A stretch of 20,723 bases of DNA from Phycisphaerae bacterium (GCA_028712345.1 JAQTQF010000001.1:1-20723); one strand, 5' to 3'. Positions 5,490-13,100 are shown, counted from the first letter of the stretch. Notes: generated by a model from the letters alone, not told the origin. A program made the numbers and translations.

Positions 5490-7547
5490 TTATTCCTCTT
5501 TCTGAAAAGAAAGTTTTTCTCTTAATGCAAAATCTTCAAAGGCTTCTGCTATACCGCCAGGTAGTTCCCCATCATGATTATGCAAATCATGGTCAACTAT
5601 CAAATGGCCTTGACTGTCGAGTTTGTTTTTGCCGTCCGGATTTTTCACAAAAACATAATCCCCTGAAGTATCTTTGCCGCCTTTTTCACTTACCGCGAAG
5701 AAAATCGGATAATCTTCTTTTTTAGGACAGAGTTTATCGTCCCACTTTTGTAAAAATAAAACGCTCGTCTTTGTTCCGGTGTGAGGCTTGAAGGTATTTT
5801 GATGAAGCCCGACAACCGCAAGTATCCTTGCCTTATCTGAAATAAAATCACGGATGGCCTTATCAGAAGTGTTATTAAACCTTCCCTGCGGCAAAACTAT
5901 TACCATTCTTCCGCCTGGTTTTAGAAAATCAAGATTCCTTTCGACAAACAAAATGTCCCTGCCGACCTTGTTTTGCGGCCTTCCTTTTTTATTATAACCC
6001 AAATGGTATTTGTGAATTATCCTGCTTTCTTTTATATCGCCTGCAAACGGCGGATTGGCCATCAATATATCAAAATTAAAATGTTGGTTGCCGTTTTTCT
6101 TGTTTTTAAGTTTTTCAAGCCTCTTAAATCCTTTGCCGTAAGTTTCAACCCACTCTCTATCCGCTATTTTTTCGCCCCACCTTTCATAATCGAGTGTGTT
6201 TAAATGCAGAACATTCGTTTCGCCGTCTCCGGCAATCAAATTGAGAGTTCTTGCCACTCTTACAACTTTTTCGTCAAAATCTATGCCAAATATTTTTAGA
6301 ACACTTTGTTTTTCCGATTCCGGGATTTCCTGATTGGCAAATAGATGGCCTGTAATGTGAAAAATCGTATGAACCGGAAAACCGCAACTGCCTGCGGCCG
6401 TATCTATCATATATTCACCCGGTTTTGGATTCAGCATTTTAACGCACATATCAATTACATGACGAGGCGTAAAATATTGCCCTTTTTCGCCCTTGCTGGA
6501 TTTACCAACAAGATATTCAAAGGCTTCATCTATTACCTGCAAATTGGAGTTAAAAAGTTTTACCGTTTGAAGACGAGAAACGCATATTGGCGTATGAGAC
6601 GGCGTTAATTCTATTTTTGCGTCTTCTGAAAAAACACCGGGCCATCTTTCCTTTGCTTCATTAAACAAATCCTGAATGTTTTTCTTTAAGTCAGTTTCAG
6701 TCTGACCGGAATTACGAAATTCAAGACAGCGAAAACCGCCGTCATCGAGGCTCTCAAGAGCTTCTTTAATTTTTTCAAAATCGCCTCTGTCTTTTAATTT
6801 CAGCTTTTTGTTAAGATAATTCTCAATAACGGCTTTATCGGCAGAACTTTTCGATTCGTCGTAAAGTTTGGTAAAAATCAGTTTAAAAACTTCTTCAAAT
6901 ACATCCACGCCCGCATTTGCAAGAACCTCGTCTTCCATATCCTGAATAATCTCTTTCAGGCTCTGTCTGTCGTTGGCGATTTTGTCTTTGATTATCAGGT
7001 CTTTTAAAGTAAATCGTTCCTTTACAATGTCTTTTATTGCCTGATGAATATTGGGAATATCGGTCAATTCACTAAAATAATTCGGGTCTATACGGTGATA
7101 ATAAATTGCCTGTTGGCCGTTTGTCCATACGCCAAGAGGGGCGCCTGTTGCATGGCAATACGAATGAAGCTGTTTTTTCCCATCAAGAAGTTTTGGCTGT
7201 TTCAACTCTACTATAATATATTCGACCGTTGGCCGGTCTTTGTCGAAAATTACAATATCTGCCGATTTGGTTTGTCTGCCAAACTGTATAGGATGTTCGA
7301 GTTTTATTCTCTGTTTTGGATAGCCATAATCTTTCATCAGCTTAACGATATAAAGCTGCCTGACAATTTCTTCCGGTTTGAGTAAAATCTCTTTTTCTCT
7401 AATGATGCATTGAATATAAGGCTTATTTTTCTTAACGGTTATTTTTCGTTCAAGAGCTCTGATTTCCGACTCAGCAAAAAGAGACAGGTCATAACTTGAG
7501 TCTTTTAGAATTGCCGCTAATGTAAAATTGTTTTCGTCATTTGCCAT
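5490..7547 (-). CDS. Nuclease-methyltransferase fusion of an R-M system
   Basis: N6-adenine DNA methyltransferase fused to an N-terminal nuclease domain like that of type I HsdR. From the chosen start (685 residues) the nuclease part shows E60, D97 (SADIVIF), E114-L-K116 (VELKQP) and Q126xxxY130, a complete PD-(D/E)xK/QxxxY set. A helical linker spans about 170-340. The HsdM-like methylase shows GQYFTPR (356-362), SAM-binding DTAAGSCGF (382-390) and catalytic NPPF (498-501). ATG 7547 is preferred to the longer TTG start at 7568 because AGGAG lies five bases before it. No helicase or translocase domain is present and no hsdR gene is nearby. With the adjacent specificity subunit this matches the two-subunit logic of BcgI-like type IIB enzymes better than type I. 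A methylation-only role would be the alternative if the nuclease were inactive. Confidence 0.9.
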   Translation of the reverse strand: MANDENNFTLAAILKDSSYDLSLFAESEIRALERKITVKKNKPYIQCIIREKEILLKPEEIVRQLYIVKLMKDYGYPKQRIKLEHPIQFGRQTKSADIVIFDKDRPTVEYIIVELKQPKLLDGKKQLHSYCHATGAPLGVWTNGQQAIYYHRIDPNYFSELTDIPNIHQAIKDIVKERFTLKDLIIKDKIANDRQSLKEIIQDMEDEVLANAGVDVFEEVFKLIFTKLYDESKSSADKAVIENYLNKKLKLKDRGDFEKIKEALESLDDGGFRCLEFRNSGQTETDLKKNIQDLFNEAKERWPGVFSEDAKIELTPSHTPICVSRLQTVKLFNSNLQVIDEAFEYLVGKSSKGEKGQYFTPRHVIDMCVKMLNPKPGEYMIDTAAGSCGFPVHTIFHITGHLFANQEIPESEKQSVLKIFGIDFDEKVVRVARTLNLIAGDGETNVLHLNTLDYERWGEKIADREWVETYGKGFKRLEKLKNKKNGNQHFNFDILMANPPFAGDIKESRIIHKYHLGYNKKGRPQNKVGRDILFVERNLDFLKPGGRMVIVLPQGRFNNTSDKAIRDFISDKARILAVVGLHQNTFKPHTGTKTSVLFLQKWDDKLCPKKEDYPIFFAVSEKGGKDTSGDYVFVKNPDGKNKLDSQGHLIVDHDLHNHDGELPGGIAEAFEDFALREKLSFQKEE

Positions 7548-7552
7548 TGGGT

Positions 7553-7557
7553 CTCCT
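7553..7557 (-). promoter_or_regulatory. Ribosome binding site of the nuclease-methylase gene
   Basis: AGGAG on the minus strand, five bases before the ATG at 7547 and about a dozen bases after the T run of the upstream hairpin. It decides the start and lies just beyond the leader terminator. Confidence 0.7.
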
Positions 7558-7566
7558 GCGACGCGC

Positions 7567-7689
7567 AATAAAAAAGGGCACCGCTACATCGTGCTCAACT
7601 GAGGCCCGGCAAGGCCTAACGAGAAACACGCAAGCAGTGCCCGATTTGCCATAGGCAAACGGGCACCAACTTTTGTGCGTTTTCTCGTT
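7567..7689 (-). promoter_or_regulatory. Candidate transcription attenuator in the R-M leader
   Basis: On the minus strand two exclusive folds share the block at 7637-7642. Fold A (read-through): an outer helix pairs 7681-7689 with 7618-7626 and 7676-7680 with 7628-7632 (14 pairs, one bulge), enclosing a hairpin at 7637-7666 whose arms are GTGCCCG/CGGGCAC and TTTGCC/GGCAAA. Fold B (termination): 7637-7642 and 7633-7635 pair instead with 7576-7581 and 7583-7585, followed by six T. Because the same bases are needed in both folds, the element has the layout of an antiterminator/terminator switch. It lies between a sigma-70-like promoter and the ribosome binding site of the R-M operon. No known riboswitch motif was recognised, so the signal is unknown. 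A dispersed palindromic element that happened to land here is the main alternative. Confidence 0.5.
7570..7642 (-). terminator. Intrinsic terminator hairpin in the R-M leader
   Basis: GGGCAC (7642-7637) pairs with GTGCCC (7581-7576), extended by GCT/AGC and by inner stems CGTG/CACG and AGGCC/GGCCT. The minus-strand T run at 7575-7570 follows immediately. It ends 13 bases before the Shine-Dalgarno of the nuclease-methylase gene. Confidence 0.6.
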
Positions 7690-7762
7690 TGAGAAACTTT
7701 GCCGGTTTCAGTTAAAACGCTAAAAATTAGTACCAAAACAATATTAACTTGTATTAGATTGG

Positions 7763-7790
7763 ATTATAGGCATCGGCGTATAACAATCAA
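7763..7790 (-). promoter_or_regulatory. Sigma-70-type promoter for the R-M operon
   Basis: Minus strand: TTGATT (7790-7785), a 16-bp spacer, then TATAAT (7768-7763). Transcription would begin near 7757, giving a leader of about 200 nt before the ATG at 7547. The -10 box is consensus and the -35 box matches four of six positions. Confidence 0.6.
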
Positions 7791-7822
7791 GATAAAATAA
7801 CCCGTAAAATCAGCGTTAACTT

Positions 7823-7931
7823 GCCCGCCGCAGGCGGGTCAGGGTAAATCCGTGTCTAAAAATAGATTCCCGATCAGGTCGGGAATGACAATTTGTGTTT
7901 CTTCGTGTCTTCGTGCCTTGGTGGCTTGGTG
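7823..7931. repeat. Cluster of short palindromic and dispersed repeats
   Basis: Contains CCCGCC/GGCGGG around 7824-7837, the 12-mer GTAAATCCGTGT (7844-7855, inverted copy at 4090-4101), a perfect hairpin ATTCCCGA/TCGGGAAT with loop TCAGG (7866-7886), and a near-tandem tract CTTCGTGTCTTCGTGCC followed by TTGGTGGC twice (about 7901-7931). Such blocks are commonly interspersed in environmental bacterial genomes. Together with the leader and promoter they account for the whole 7548-7932 gap. Confidence 0.5.
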
Positions 7932-7932
7932 G

Positions 7933-8934
7933 CTAACGGCTTCTAATAAGCTGGTTAGGGTCGTATTGAATCTGCGGGGCGATTGCTTTTAGGTCATTGA
8001 TAAATCTTTTGCCGTCCGTCCAGTAGCCGGCGGTGGGTTTCAACTCGCCGCATTTGCTCACAAAATAGCTGTTAAGGCAGCCCATTAATTGTTCGCGCAG
8101 ATACTTGCTTGTCATCGAGGCAAGGCAAACCGGCAGATGTTCGGCGTCGGCGCGAACGCAAAAATCTATTCTGACATTTTTATACGAAGTGCTGAGCTGA
8201 TAACTGCTCAAATCATCCTGCTCGGCAAGAATTTTCAGTTCCATATCGCTGAACATTGTCCTGAGCTGGCGGGTATATCTCGTCCTTCCGCCCTGACGGT
8301 CGATAATAAAATGATAATTGCGATGCTGAGTGCTCTTTATAATTTCGTCAACGAGCCGGCAGACCGCCGTAAAAAGCACGGTCGATTTATTATTGACCTT
8401 CTGCACCATATCGTTGTAATATGCGACATCGAAACAAAAACTTTTCAGCGCCGCCAGCGTCATAGCATTTTTTTCAAGGTCTCTTGCAAAAGCGCTTGCG
8501 GAAATGGAAATATCATCGGCGTTAAACTTTATATGGCTGTTTTCCTTATGCCAGGGATATTGCGACAATCTACTATTGCAGTCGGGGCTGAGCATATTGA
8601 CAAGTTCGGCAACAGAGGTCGGTGCTTTGCCGAGATATTGGAGACAGGCAAGAACGGTTTTTTCAAGATATGCTGTGCCGATCGCGGGCGTATAGGCTTT
8701 TTTGCTGTCGCAAATCAGGAGCCTGCCGGCTAAAGATTTCTTCTCCCCGCTGACCGAATCGCCCAGCAATTGCCACATCGGCTCTTTTATGCCGCCGGCA
8801 GGTATCGTAAAAGCGGCGGCAGATACGACTAAAGGACCGAGAATAGGCCCAAGCCCCGCCTCATCGATGCCAACCAGTACAGTATCGGTCAAAATCCCTT
8901 TCATCAATCCTTCCAGCTTCCTTTCAGGATTCAT
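7933..8934 (-). CDS. RNase HII-like ribonuclease H, enlarged
   Basis: Predicted to cut the RNA strand of RNA/DNA hybrids or single ribonucleotides in DNA. The family signature GIDEAGLGPILGPLV (22-36) supplies D24 and E25; DSKK is at 76-79; IIDRQGGR gives D212; and RADAEHLP ... AS ... SKYLRE gives D263. The four-acid active site of type 2 RNases H is therefore complete. At 333 residues the protein is well above the usual 200-260; the extra length lies mainly between the DSKK motif and D212, including a segment SQYPWHKENSHIKFNADDISIS that I do not recognise. It begins at the first ATG (8934), which has no good ribosome binding site; the ATG at 8904, eleven codons in, is preceded by GGAAGG and may be the real start. 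Stand-alone gene with repeats on both sides. Confidence 0.8.
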   Translation of the reverse strand: MNPERKLEGLMKGILTDTVLVGIDEAGLGPILGPLVVSAAAFTIPAGGIKEPMWQLLGDSVSGEKKSLAGRLLICDSKKAYTPAIGTAYLEKTVLACLQYLGKAPTSVAELVNMLSPDCNSRLSQYPWHKENSHIKFNADDISISASAFARDLEKNAMTLAALKSFCFDVAYYNDMVQKVNNKSTVLFTAVCRLVDEIIKSTQHRNYHFIIDRQGGRTRYTRQLRTMFSDMELKILAEQDDLSSYQLSTSYKNVRIDFCVRADAEHLPVCLASMTSKYLREQLMGCLNSYFVSKCGELKPTAGYWTDGKRFINDLKAIAPQIQYDPNQLIRSR

Positions 8935-9017
8935 ATTAAATTTCTACTTATGCCAAAGCAAACAAAAAGTGAGAGAAATCTTTAAAAGCCTGTCCTCACA
9001 AAAGCGGGAACGCGACC

Positions 9018-9056
9018 TGTCATTGCGAGTCCGCCGCAGACAGACGAAGCAATGAC
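9018..9056. repeat. Shortened copy of the TGTCATTGCGAG element
   Basis: Starts with the same 12-bp end as the element at 2629 (TGTCATTGCGAG, 9018-9029), then a similar CCGCC...CAGAC segment, then GACGAAGCAATGACA. It looks like a version of the 117-bp element from which the centre was lost between its GCAAT motifs, joining GAAGCAAT to GCAATGACA. Confidence 0.6.
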
Positions 9057-9070
9057 ATTTTCATTCGCGG

Positions 9071-11023
9071 TCAAAAATTATTTTTCTCCGGCAGATTTCT
9101 GTACCAGATAAAATATAATCCTGCCAGACTTATCAGGAATATGACAAATGTAACAGCAAATGCCCTAAAGGAATGAACCATAAGCTGCATAGGAAGCAGG
9201 AACAAAGTGATTTGCCAGCCGAGCGCAAAAGGCAGCGCCATAATATCGTTCCGATGTTCTTTTTTCAGGTTTTTTTGGTCTTCCGGAGACAGCGTCTTAA
9301 ACAATCTGCCCCAGAGGCCGAACGGCCGAGTCTTGTTATAGAAATTCGCCAGCACTTTTTCATCTGCCGGGCCGGAAAGATATGTTCCGATTATAGAGCC
9401 TATCAAACCCATCAACATCATCGCTATAAACTGAAACCGCTCATCAAGTCCCGGCCAGAAGATTCGCTGAACAATGGCGCCTATCATACCGGAGGCAATT
9501 CCCAACGCAAAACCGCTTCCGTTAAAACGCCACCAGTACAGCTTCAGCGCGCTTGGAACTATCATCCCTGCGCCAAGTCCCATCGTTATCCAGCCCCATA
9601 TATCGTTAATACTCTCCACCGAATAGGCAAAGGCAAAGCCGACAGCGACAATTAAAATTACGAACAGCCAGGTAACACCGATGAGTTCCCTGTTCGATGA
9701 ATTCGGCCTGATATACCGCTGATACATATCCCTGGTAAAATAACCTGCAGCGGTATTTACCGTAATATCAAAAGTTGACATCGATGCGGCAAGCAGAGCT
9801 ACGAGAAACATTCCTCTCAGGCCTATCGGAATAGTCGTAAGCAATACCGAAGGAAGTATTACTTCAGGATTCACTGTACCTTCAAAACTAACCATCTGGA
9901 GTTTTGATGCCCAGTCGGCGCCGAGCAATTGTTTTAAAGATAAAACAAGCTCCTGCGAATACTGCTGAGGATGATGTATTATCCCGCTCAAAACCGTCGC
10001 CCAGTCAGCCTTTGAAACATTGCCGATATGAGATTTTATAAGCGCCGCAGCATCGTTCAATACGCCCTGGTTCGGAAACAAATCTTTGACTAAATACAAT
10101 CCAAGAATTGCAAAAGCAAGCATAAGAGGCCATCGAAGCATTATGCAGCTAACCGTCAAAAATGTCTGCGTGCCGCATTCCCTGTCGTTTCTGGCGCCCA
10201 AATATTTCGGGTCATCGCCCCTGCCCATCCCATAAACTATATTGCGAATAAGATAAAACATCGCGAACATAAATAAATATCTGTAGCATTCATAGCCTTT
10301 AGGCATCGCGGTTTTCCAGTGCGGACTGGACTGTACCCATGAGCTGTTATTGGTAACCTCATAAGCCAGCACTGATATGGACTCCTGACTTGAGACCTTT
10401 AAAATAGCCATAGTAGATATGGCGATAACCGCCAGAATAACGATGCCGGCCTGGAAAAGGTCGGTGAACACGACACCGTAAAAGCCTGAAGCCATAGTAT
10501 ATATCGTTGCTACGCAAACTAAAATCAAAGCACAGGTAAACGGCTCAAAAGGCAAAAACATTGAAAGAAAAATACCTATGCCTTTTATCATATAGGTCAG
10601 CATTCCTATGGTCAAAGCAATCATCCCGAATGCCGAAAACAGCCTGGCAAATTGTCCGCCGGTGCCACCGCCAAACCGGAATATCATCCACTCGGCTCCG
10701 GTTATACACCGGCTTCGCCGATACCATTTGCCCGTCCATAGCATTATGACCGCCGCGATAAGCACCGCGCCGCCCCGGAATTCTATGAAGAGTCCGCGCG
10801 GGCCGAGCAGAAAAAGAAACGATGTGATTATCATTGTGCCGGTAACATCGAGCCAGGCGGCCATACCGGTTATGCCCAGCGCCCACCACGGCAAACTCCG
10901 GCCGGCAAGAAAATAATCTTCGAGACTTGCCGAGGCTCTTTTTTGAAGATAAAGCCCCATTCCGATAAGGATTGAAAAATATATAACTATTACCGTATAA
11001 TCGACAAAGTTCAGACTGCTCAC
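9071..11023 (-). CDS. Sodium:solute symporter family (SSS/SLC5) transporter
   Basis: Inner-membrane secondary transporter predicted to couple Na+ influx to uptake of a sugar-like or other organic solute. The family hallmark is near the N-terminus: a first membrane helix (FVDYTVIVIYFSILIGMGLYL), then SLEDYFLAGRSLPWW and helix two. Many further hydrophobic helices follow, with GFYGVVFTDLFQAGIVI in the middle and a C-terminal hydrophobic pair, giving about 14-15 membrane segments. GTG at 11023 is preferred because AAAGGAG lies six bases upstream; the longer ATG frame (11041) would run through that site. The product is then 650 residues, long for the family. It follows a Gfo/Idh/MocA oxidoreductase gene by 48 bp, which hints at a sugar or polyol substrate, but no substrate can be read from the sequence. 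Confidence 0.9.
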   Translation of the reverse strand: MSSLNFVDYTVIVIYFSILIGMGLYLQKRASASLEDYFLAGRSLPWWALGITGMAAWLDVTGTMIITSFLFLLGPRGLFIEFRGGAVLIAAVIMLWTGKWYRRSRCITGAEWMIFRFGGGTGGQFARLFSAFGMIALTIGMLTYMIKGIGIFLSMFLPFEPFTCALILVCVATIYTMASGFYGVVFTDLFQAGIVILAVIAISTMAILKVSSQESISVLAYEVTNNSSWVQSSPHWKTAMPKGYECYRYLFMFAMFYLIRNIVYGMGRGDDPKYLGARNDRECGTQTFLTVSCIMLRWPLMLAFAILGLYLVKDLFPNQGVLNDAAALIKSHIGNVSKADWATVLSGIIHHPQQYSQELVLSLKQLLGADWASKLQMVSFEGTVNPEVILPSVLLTTIPIGLRGMFLVALLAASMSTFDITVNTAAGYFTRDMYQRYIRPNSSNRELIGVTWLFVILIVAVGFAFAYSVESINDIWGWITMGLGAGMIVPSALKLYWWRFNGSGFALGIASGMIGAIVQRIFWPGLDERFQFIAMMLMGLIGSIIGTYLSGPADEKVLANFYNKTRPFGLWGRLFKTLSPEDQKNLKKEHRNDIMALPFALGWQITLFLLPMQLMVHSFRAFAVTFVIFLISLAGLYFIWYRNLPEKNNF

Positions 11024-11029
11024 AATTTG

Positions 11030-11036
11030 CTCCTTT
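11030..11036 (-). promoter_or_regulatory. Ribosome binding site of the symporter gene
   Basis: AAAGGAG on the minus strand, six bases before GTG at 11023. It argues for the GTG over the upstream in-frame ATG. Confidence 0.65.
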
Positions 11037-11071
11037 CTCATCTATAATTACAAGCAGAAGCTAAAATTTTG

Positions 11072-12061
11072 TTATTTTTCCATCGGGTAAGTAAGACCCC
11101 ATTGCGCCCGAACACGGTCCATCGTTTTCATCATCGCGATGCTCGTACTCAGAGGCATAATGGAGCTTTCGGTTTTTCCGCTGCGCAGGTGCTGCATAAC
11201 TTCGACGGCCTGATAATTGTAGCCGTTGCCAACCATTTCAAATTTGATTTCCTTCTCATCGGCCTGACCTGCCTTAACGATTATCCTCTCGGCATGCCAG
11301 AAATTAGGCAGTATCCTGATGTAGCCGTCAGTGCCGTAGATAGCCGCTTCATTGACGGCTTGCGTACGAACAGCATAGGTAAGGACAGCCATAGCACCGT
11401 TGTCATAACCGAAAATCATCGCCCCCTGCTCATCAACGCCGGTTTGGCCTATATGAGCCATACTGTTGATGCGCACAGGCTCTCGCCCGTAAGCCATCTG
11501 AGCTATTGCAATATCGTAAACACCGACATCGAGTAATGCCCCGCCGCCAAGGACAGGATTAAGAAGTCTGCTCTGTGGATCCCACTGGCAGCGAAAGCCG
11601 AAAGTTGATTGCACCAGACGAATTTCACCAATAGCACCGGAAGTTATGAGTCTGCGAACCTCGGTTATGGCAGGCAGAAAATATGTCCACATTGCTTCCA
11701 TCAGAAACAATTTATTTTTCTTTGCGCAGGCGACCATCTGCATAACCTCTGAACTATTCATCGCAAACGGTTTTTCGCAGAGTACCGCTTTGCCGCCAGC
11801 AAGAGATGCAAGTGTATCACTGACATGCATCGGGTGCGGAGTGCCTATATATATAACATCAACATCTTCATCGGCGGCTATTGCCTCGGCGCCGATGTGG
11901 CGATGCGGAACATTGAACTCTTCGCCGAATTTATCAGCAGACCCCTTTGTTCGCGATGCAACAGCAACGAGTTGGGCATCGGCAAGCACGCCAAGACCGC
12001 GAGCAAAATGATGTGATATTGCTCCGGTACCGATAATTCCCCATCGTATTTTGTCAGCCAT
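11072..12061 (-). CDS. Gfo/Idh/MocA family NAD(P)-dependent oxidoreductase
   Basis: Cytosolic dehydrogenase of the glucose-fructose oxidoreductase/inositol dehydrogenase superfamily, acting on sugars, polyols or related compounds. From the chosen ATG (329 residues) the Rossmann nucleotide site is GIIGTGAIS (8-16), with ASRT after the second strand, and the conserved EKP is at 96-98 (VLCEKPFAMN). The C-terminal part has LLDVGVYDIAIAQMAYG, as in dihydrodiol-dehydrogenase-like members, including the substrate-side Asp/Tyr region. ATG 12061 is preceded by GAAAGG seven bases upstream; the longer GTG start at 12076 would swallow that site. It lies 17 bp after the SDR gene and 48 bp before the symporter, so the three probably form one transcript for uptake and oxidation of a carbohydrate-type compound. 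Exact substrate unknown. Confidence 0.9.
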   Translation of the reverse strand: MADKIRWGIIGTGAISHHFARGLGVLADAQLVAVASRTKGSADKFGEEFNVPHRHIGAEAIAADEDVDVIYIGTPHPMHVSDTLASLAGGKAVLCEKPFAMNSSEVMQMVACAKKNKLFLMEAMWTYFLPAITEVRRLITSGAIGEIRLVQSTFGFRCQWDPQSRLLNPVLGGGALLDVGVYDIAIAQMAYGREPVRINSMAHIGQTGVDEQGAMIFGYDNGAMAVLTYAVRTQAVNEAAIYGTDGYIRILPNFWHAERIIVKAGQADEKEIKFEMVGNGYNYQAVEVMQHLRSGKTESSIMPLSTSIAMMKTMDRVRAQWGLTYPMEK

Positions 12062-12068
12062 TGAAGAA

Positions 12069-12074
12069 CCTTTC
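12069..12074 (-). promoter_or_regulatory. Ribosome binding site of the Gfo/Idh/MocA gene
   Basis: GAAAGG on the minus strand, seven bases before ATG 12061. It is the reason for choosing that start over the GTG fifteen bases earlier. Confidence 0.5.
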
Positions 12075-12078
12075 ACCG

Positions 12079-12951
12079 TTACATTTTTTGTTTTCGTTTT
12101 ATTTCTCTCTGTGTGTTGCGAATAAGTTTCGCATAGACAGCTTTTTCGACCAGTCTCAGTAAACCGAGCTGCTGAGCAATAACCGCAAACCAGGCGTCTT
12201 TACCAATAATATAATGATTCCTCGGCCTTGAGGTCTGCATAATTTTGACAATTTTGTCGGCAACTACCTGCGGATTGCCTGCCTTGGGAATGACCTCCTT
12301 CATCATCATCCTCAGAAAACCTCTGTTAAGCTCGAACATCGGCGAATTTCTATCGTGGAAATTTTCAGTAAGATAGGCGTTATTACCGATGACCTCGGTT
12401 TTGAAGTAGCCCGGCTCAACTGAAACAACTTTGATATTGAACGGCTTAAGCTCCAGTCTTATTGAACGGGAAAAACCAATCAACCCGTGCTTTGCCGCAC
12501 CGTAGGCCGCATTGAACAGATGACCAACCCTGCCAGCCAGCGATGCGATATTGATTATCAGGCCGAAATGTCTTTCTATCATCTCCGGCACAACCTCACG
12601 AGTTAGATTTACCGCACCAAAATAATCGGTCTCAAAGACGCTGCGCATCTCGGAATCGGTTATATTAAGAAATGAGCCGCCCATAAGAATTCCGGCATTG
12701 TTGACAAGAATATCGAATGGGCCGTACCGCCGGACAACTGTTTTGATACTTTGAGGAACTGTTACATCAAGCTCGGCGATTTCGGCATTAACATTTGCCG
12801 CGTCAAGTGCGAGTCTAAGGTCCACATCTTTATCGAGATTGCGCATCGTTGCAACGACATCAAAACCCGCCTTTGCGGCAGAGACCGCCGTCAATAAACC
12901 AAATCCGCTCGAACAGCCGGTAATTAATACCTTTTTTCTTTTCGTTTCCAT
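12079..12951 (-). CDS. Short-chain dehydrogenase/reductase (classical SDR)
   Basis: NAD(P)-dependent oxidoreductase of the classical SDR type, 290 residues. The cofactor motif TGCSSGFG is at 11-18, NNAG at 84-87, the catalytic serine S137 in INIASLAGR, and Y150/K154 in AYGAAKHG, so the Ser-Tyr-Lys triad is complete. VVATMRNLD after the second strand has an Arg near the cofactor ribose, which often goes with NADP(H). The C-terminal VEPGYFKTEVIG and a basic tail (RNTQREIKRKQK) resemble steroid/retinol-dehydrogenase-like SDRs, though the substrate cannot be inferred. It is the first gene of a probable three-gene operon with the Gfo/Idh/MocA oxidoreductase (17 bp gap) and the symporter. The ATG at 12951 lacks an obvious Shine-Dalgarno. 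Confidence 0.92.
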   Translation of the reverse strand: METKRKKVLITGCSSGFGLLTAVSAAKAGFDVVATMRNLDKDVDLRLALDAANVNAEIAELDVTVPQSIKTVVRRYGPFDILVNNAGILMGGSFLNITDSEMRSVFETDYFGAVNLTREVVPEMIERHFGLIINIASLAGRVGHLFNAAYGAAKHGLIGFSRSIRLELKPFNIKVVSVEPGYFKTEVIGNNAYLTENFHDRNSPMFELNRGFLRMMMKEVIPKAGNPQVVADKIVKIMQTSRPRNHYIIGKDAWFAVIAQQLGLLRLVEKAVYAKLIRNTQREIKRKQKM

Positions 12952-12987
12952 AGTCAGATGTTAACGGTTTATCGAATTAAATCAATA

Positions 12988-13015
12988 GCTATAAAGATAA
13001 TCGCCAGCTAAGCAA
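12988..13015 (-). promoter_or_regulatory. Possible promoter of the SDR-oxidoreductase-symporter operon
   Basis: Minus strand: TTGCTT (13015-13010), 16-bp spacer, TATAGC (12993-12988), about 40 bp before the SDR start. Both boxes match the sigma-70 consensus only partly. Confidence 0.35.
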
Positions 13016-13100
13016 AACAGTATTTACTTGCCGCAAACATTATCTACTAAAACATAACTCCTTAAAATAAAACAAGTTAAGAGTATTTTATTTTTTAGGC

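Noticed and set aside
8089..8733. 214-codon plus-strand ORF
   Set aside because: Antisense to the RNase HII-like gene, whose active-site motifs are intact; no family resemblance.
13038..13060. AAGGAG followed by a two-codon ATG-TTT-TAG frame on the minus strand upstream of the SDR gene
   Set aside because: Too short to be a convincing leader peptide and no attenuator structure lies between it and the gene.
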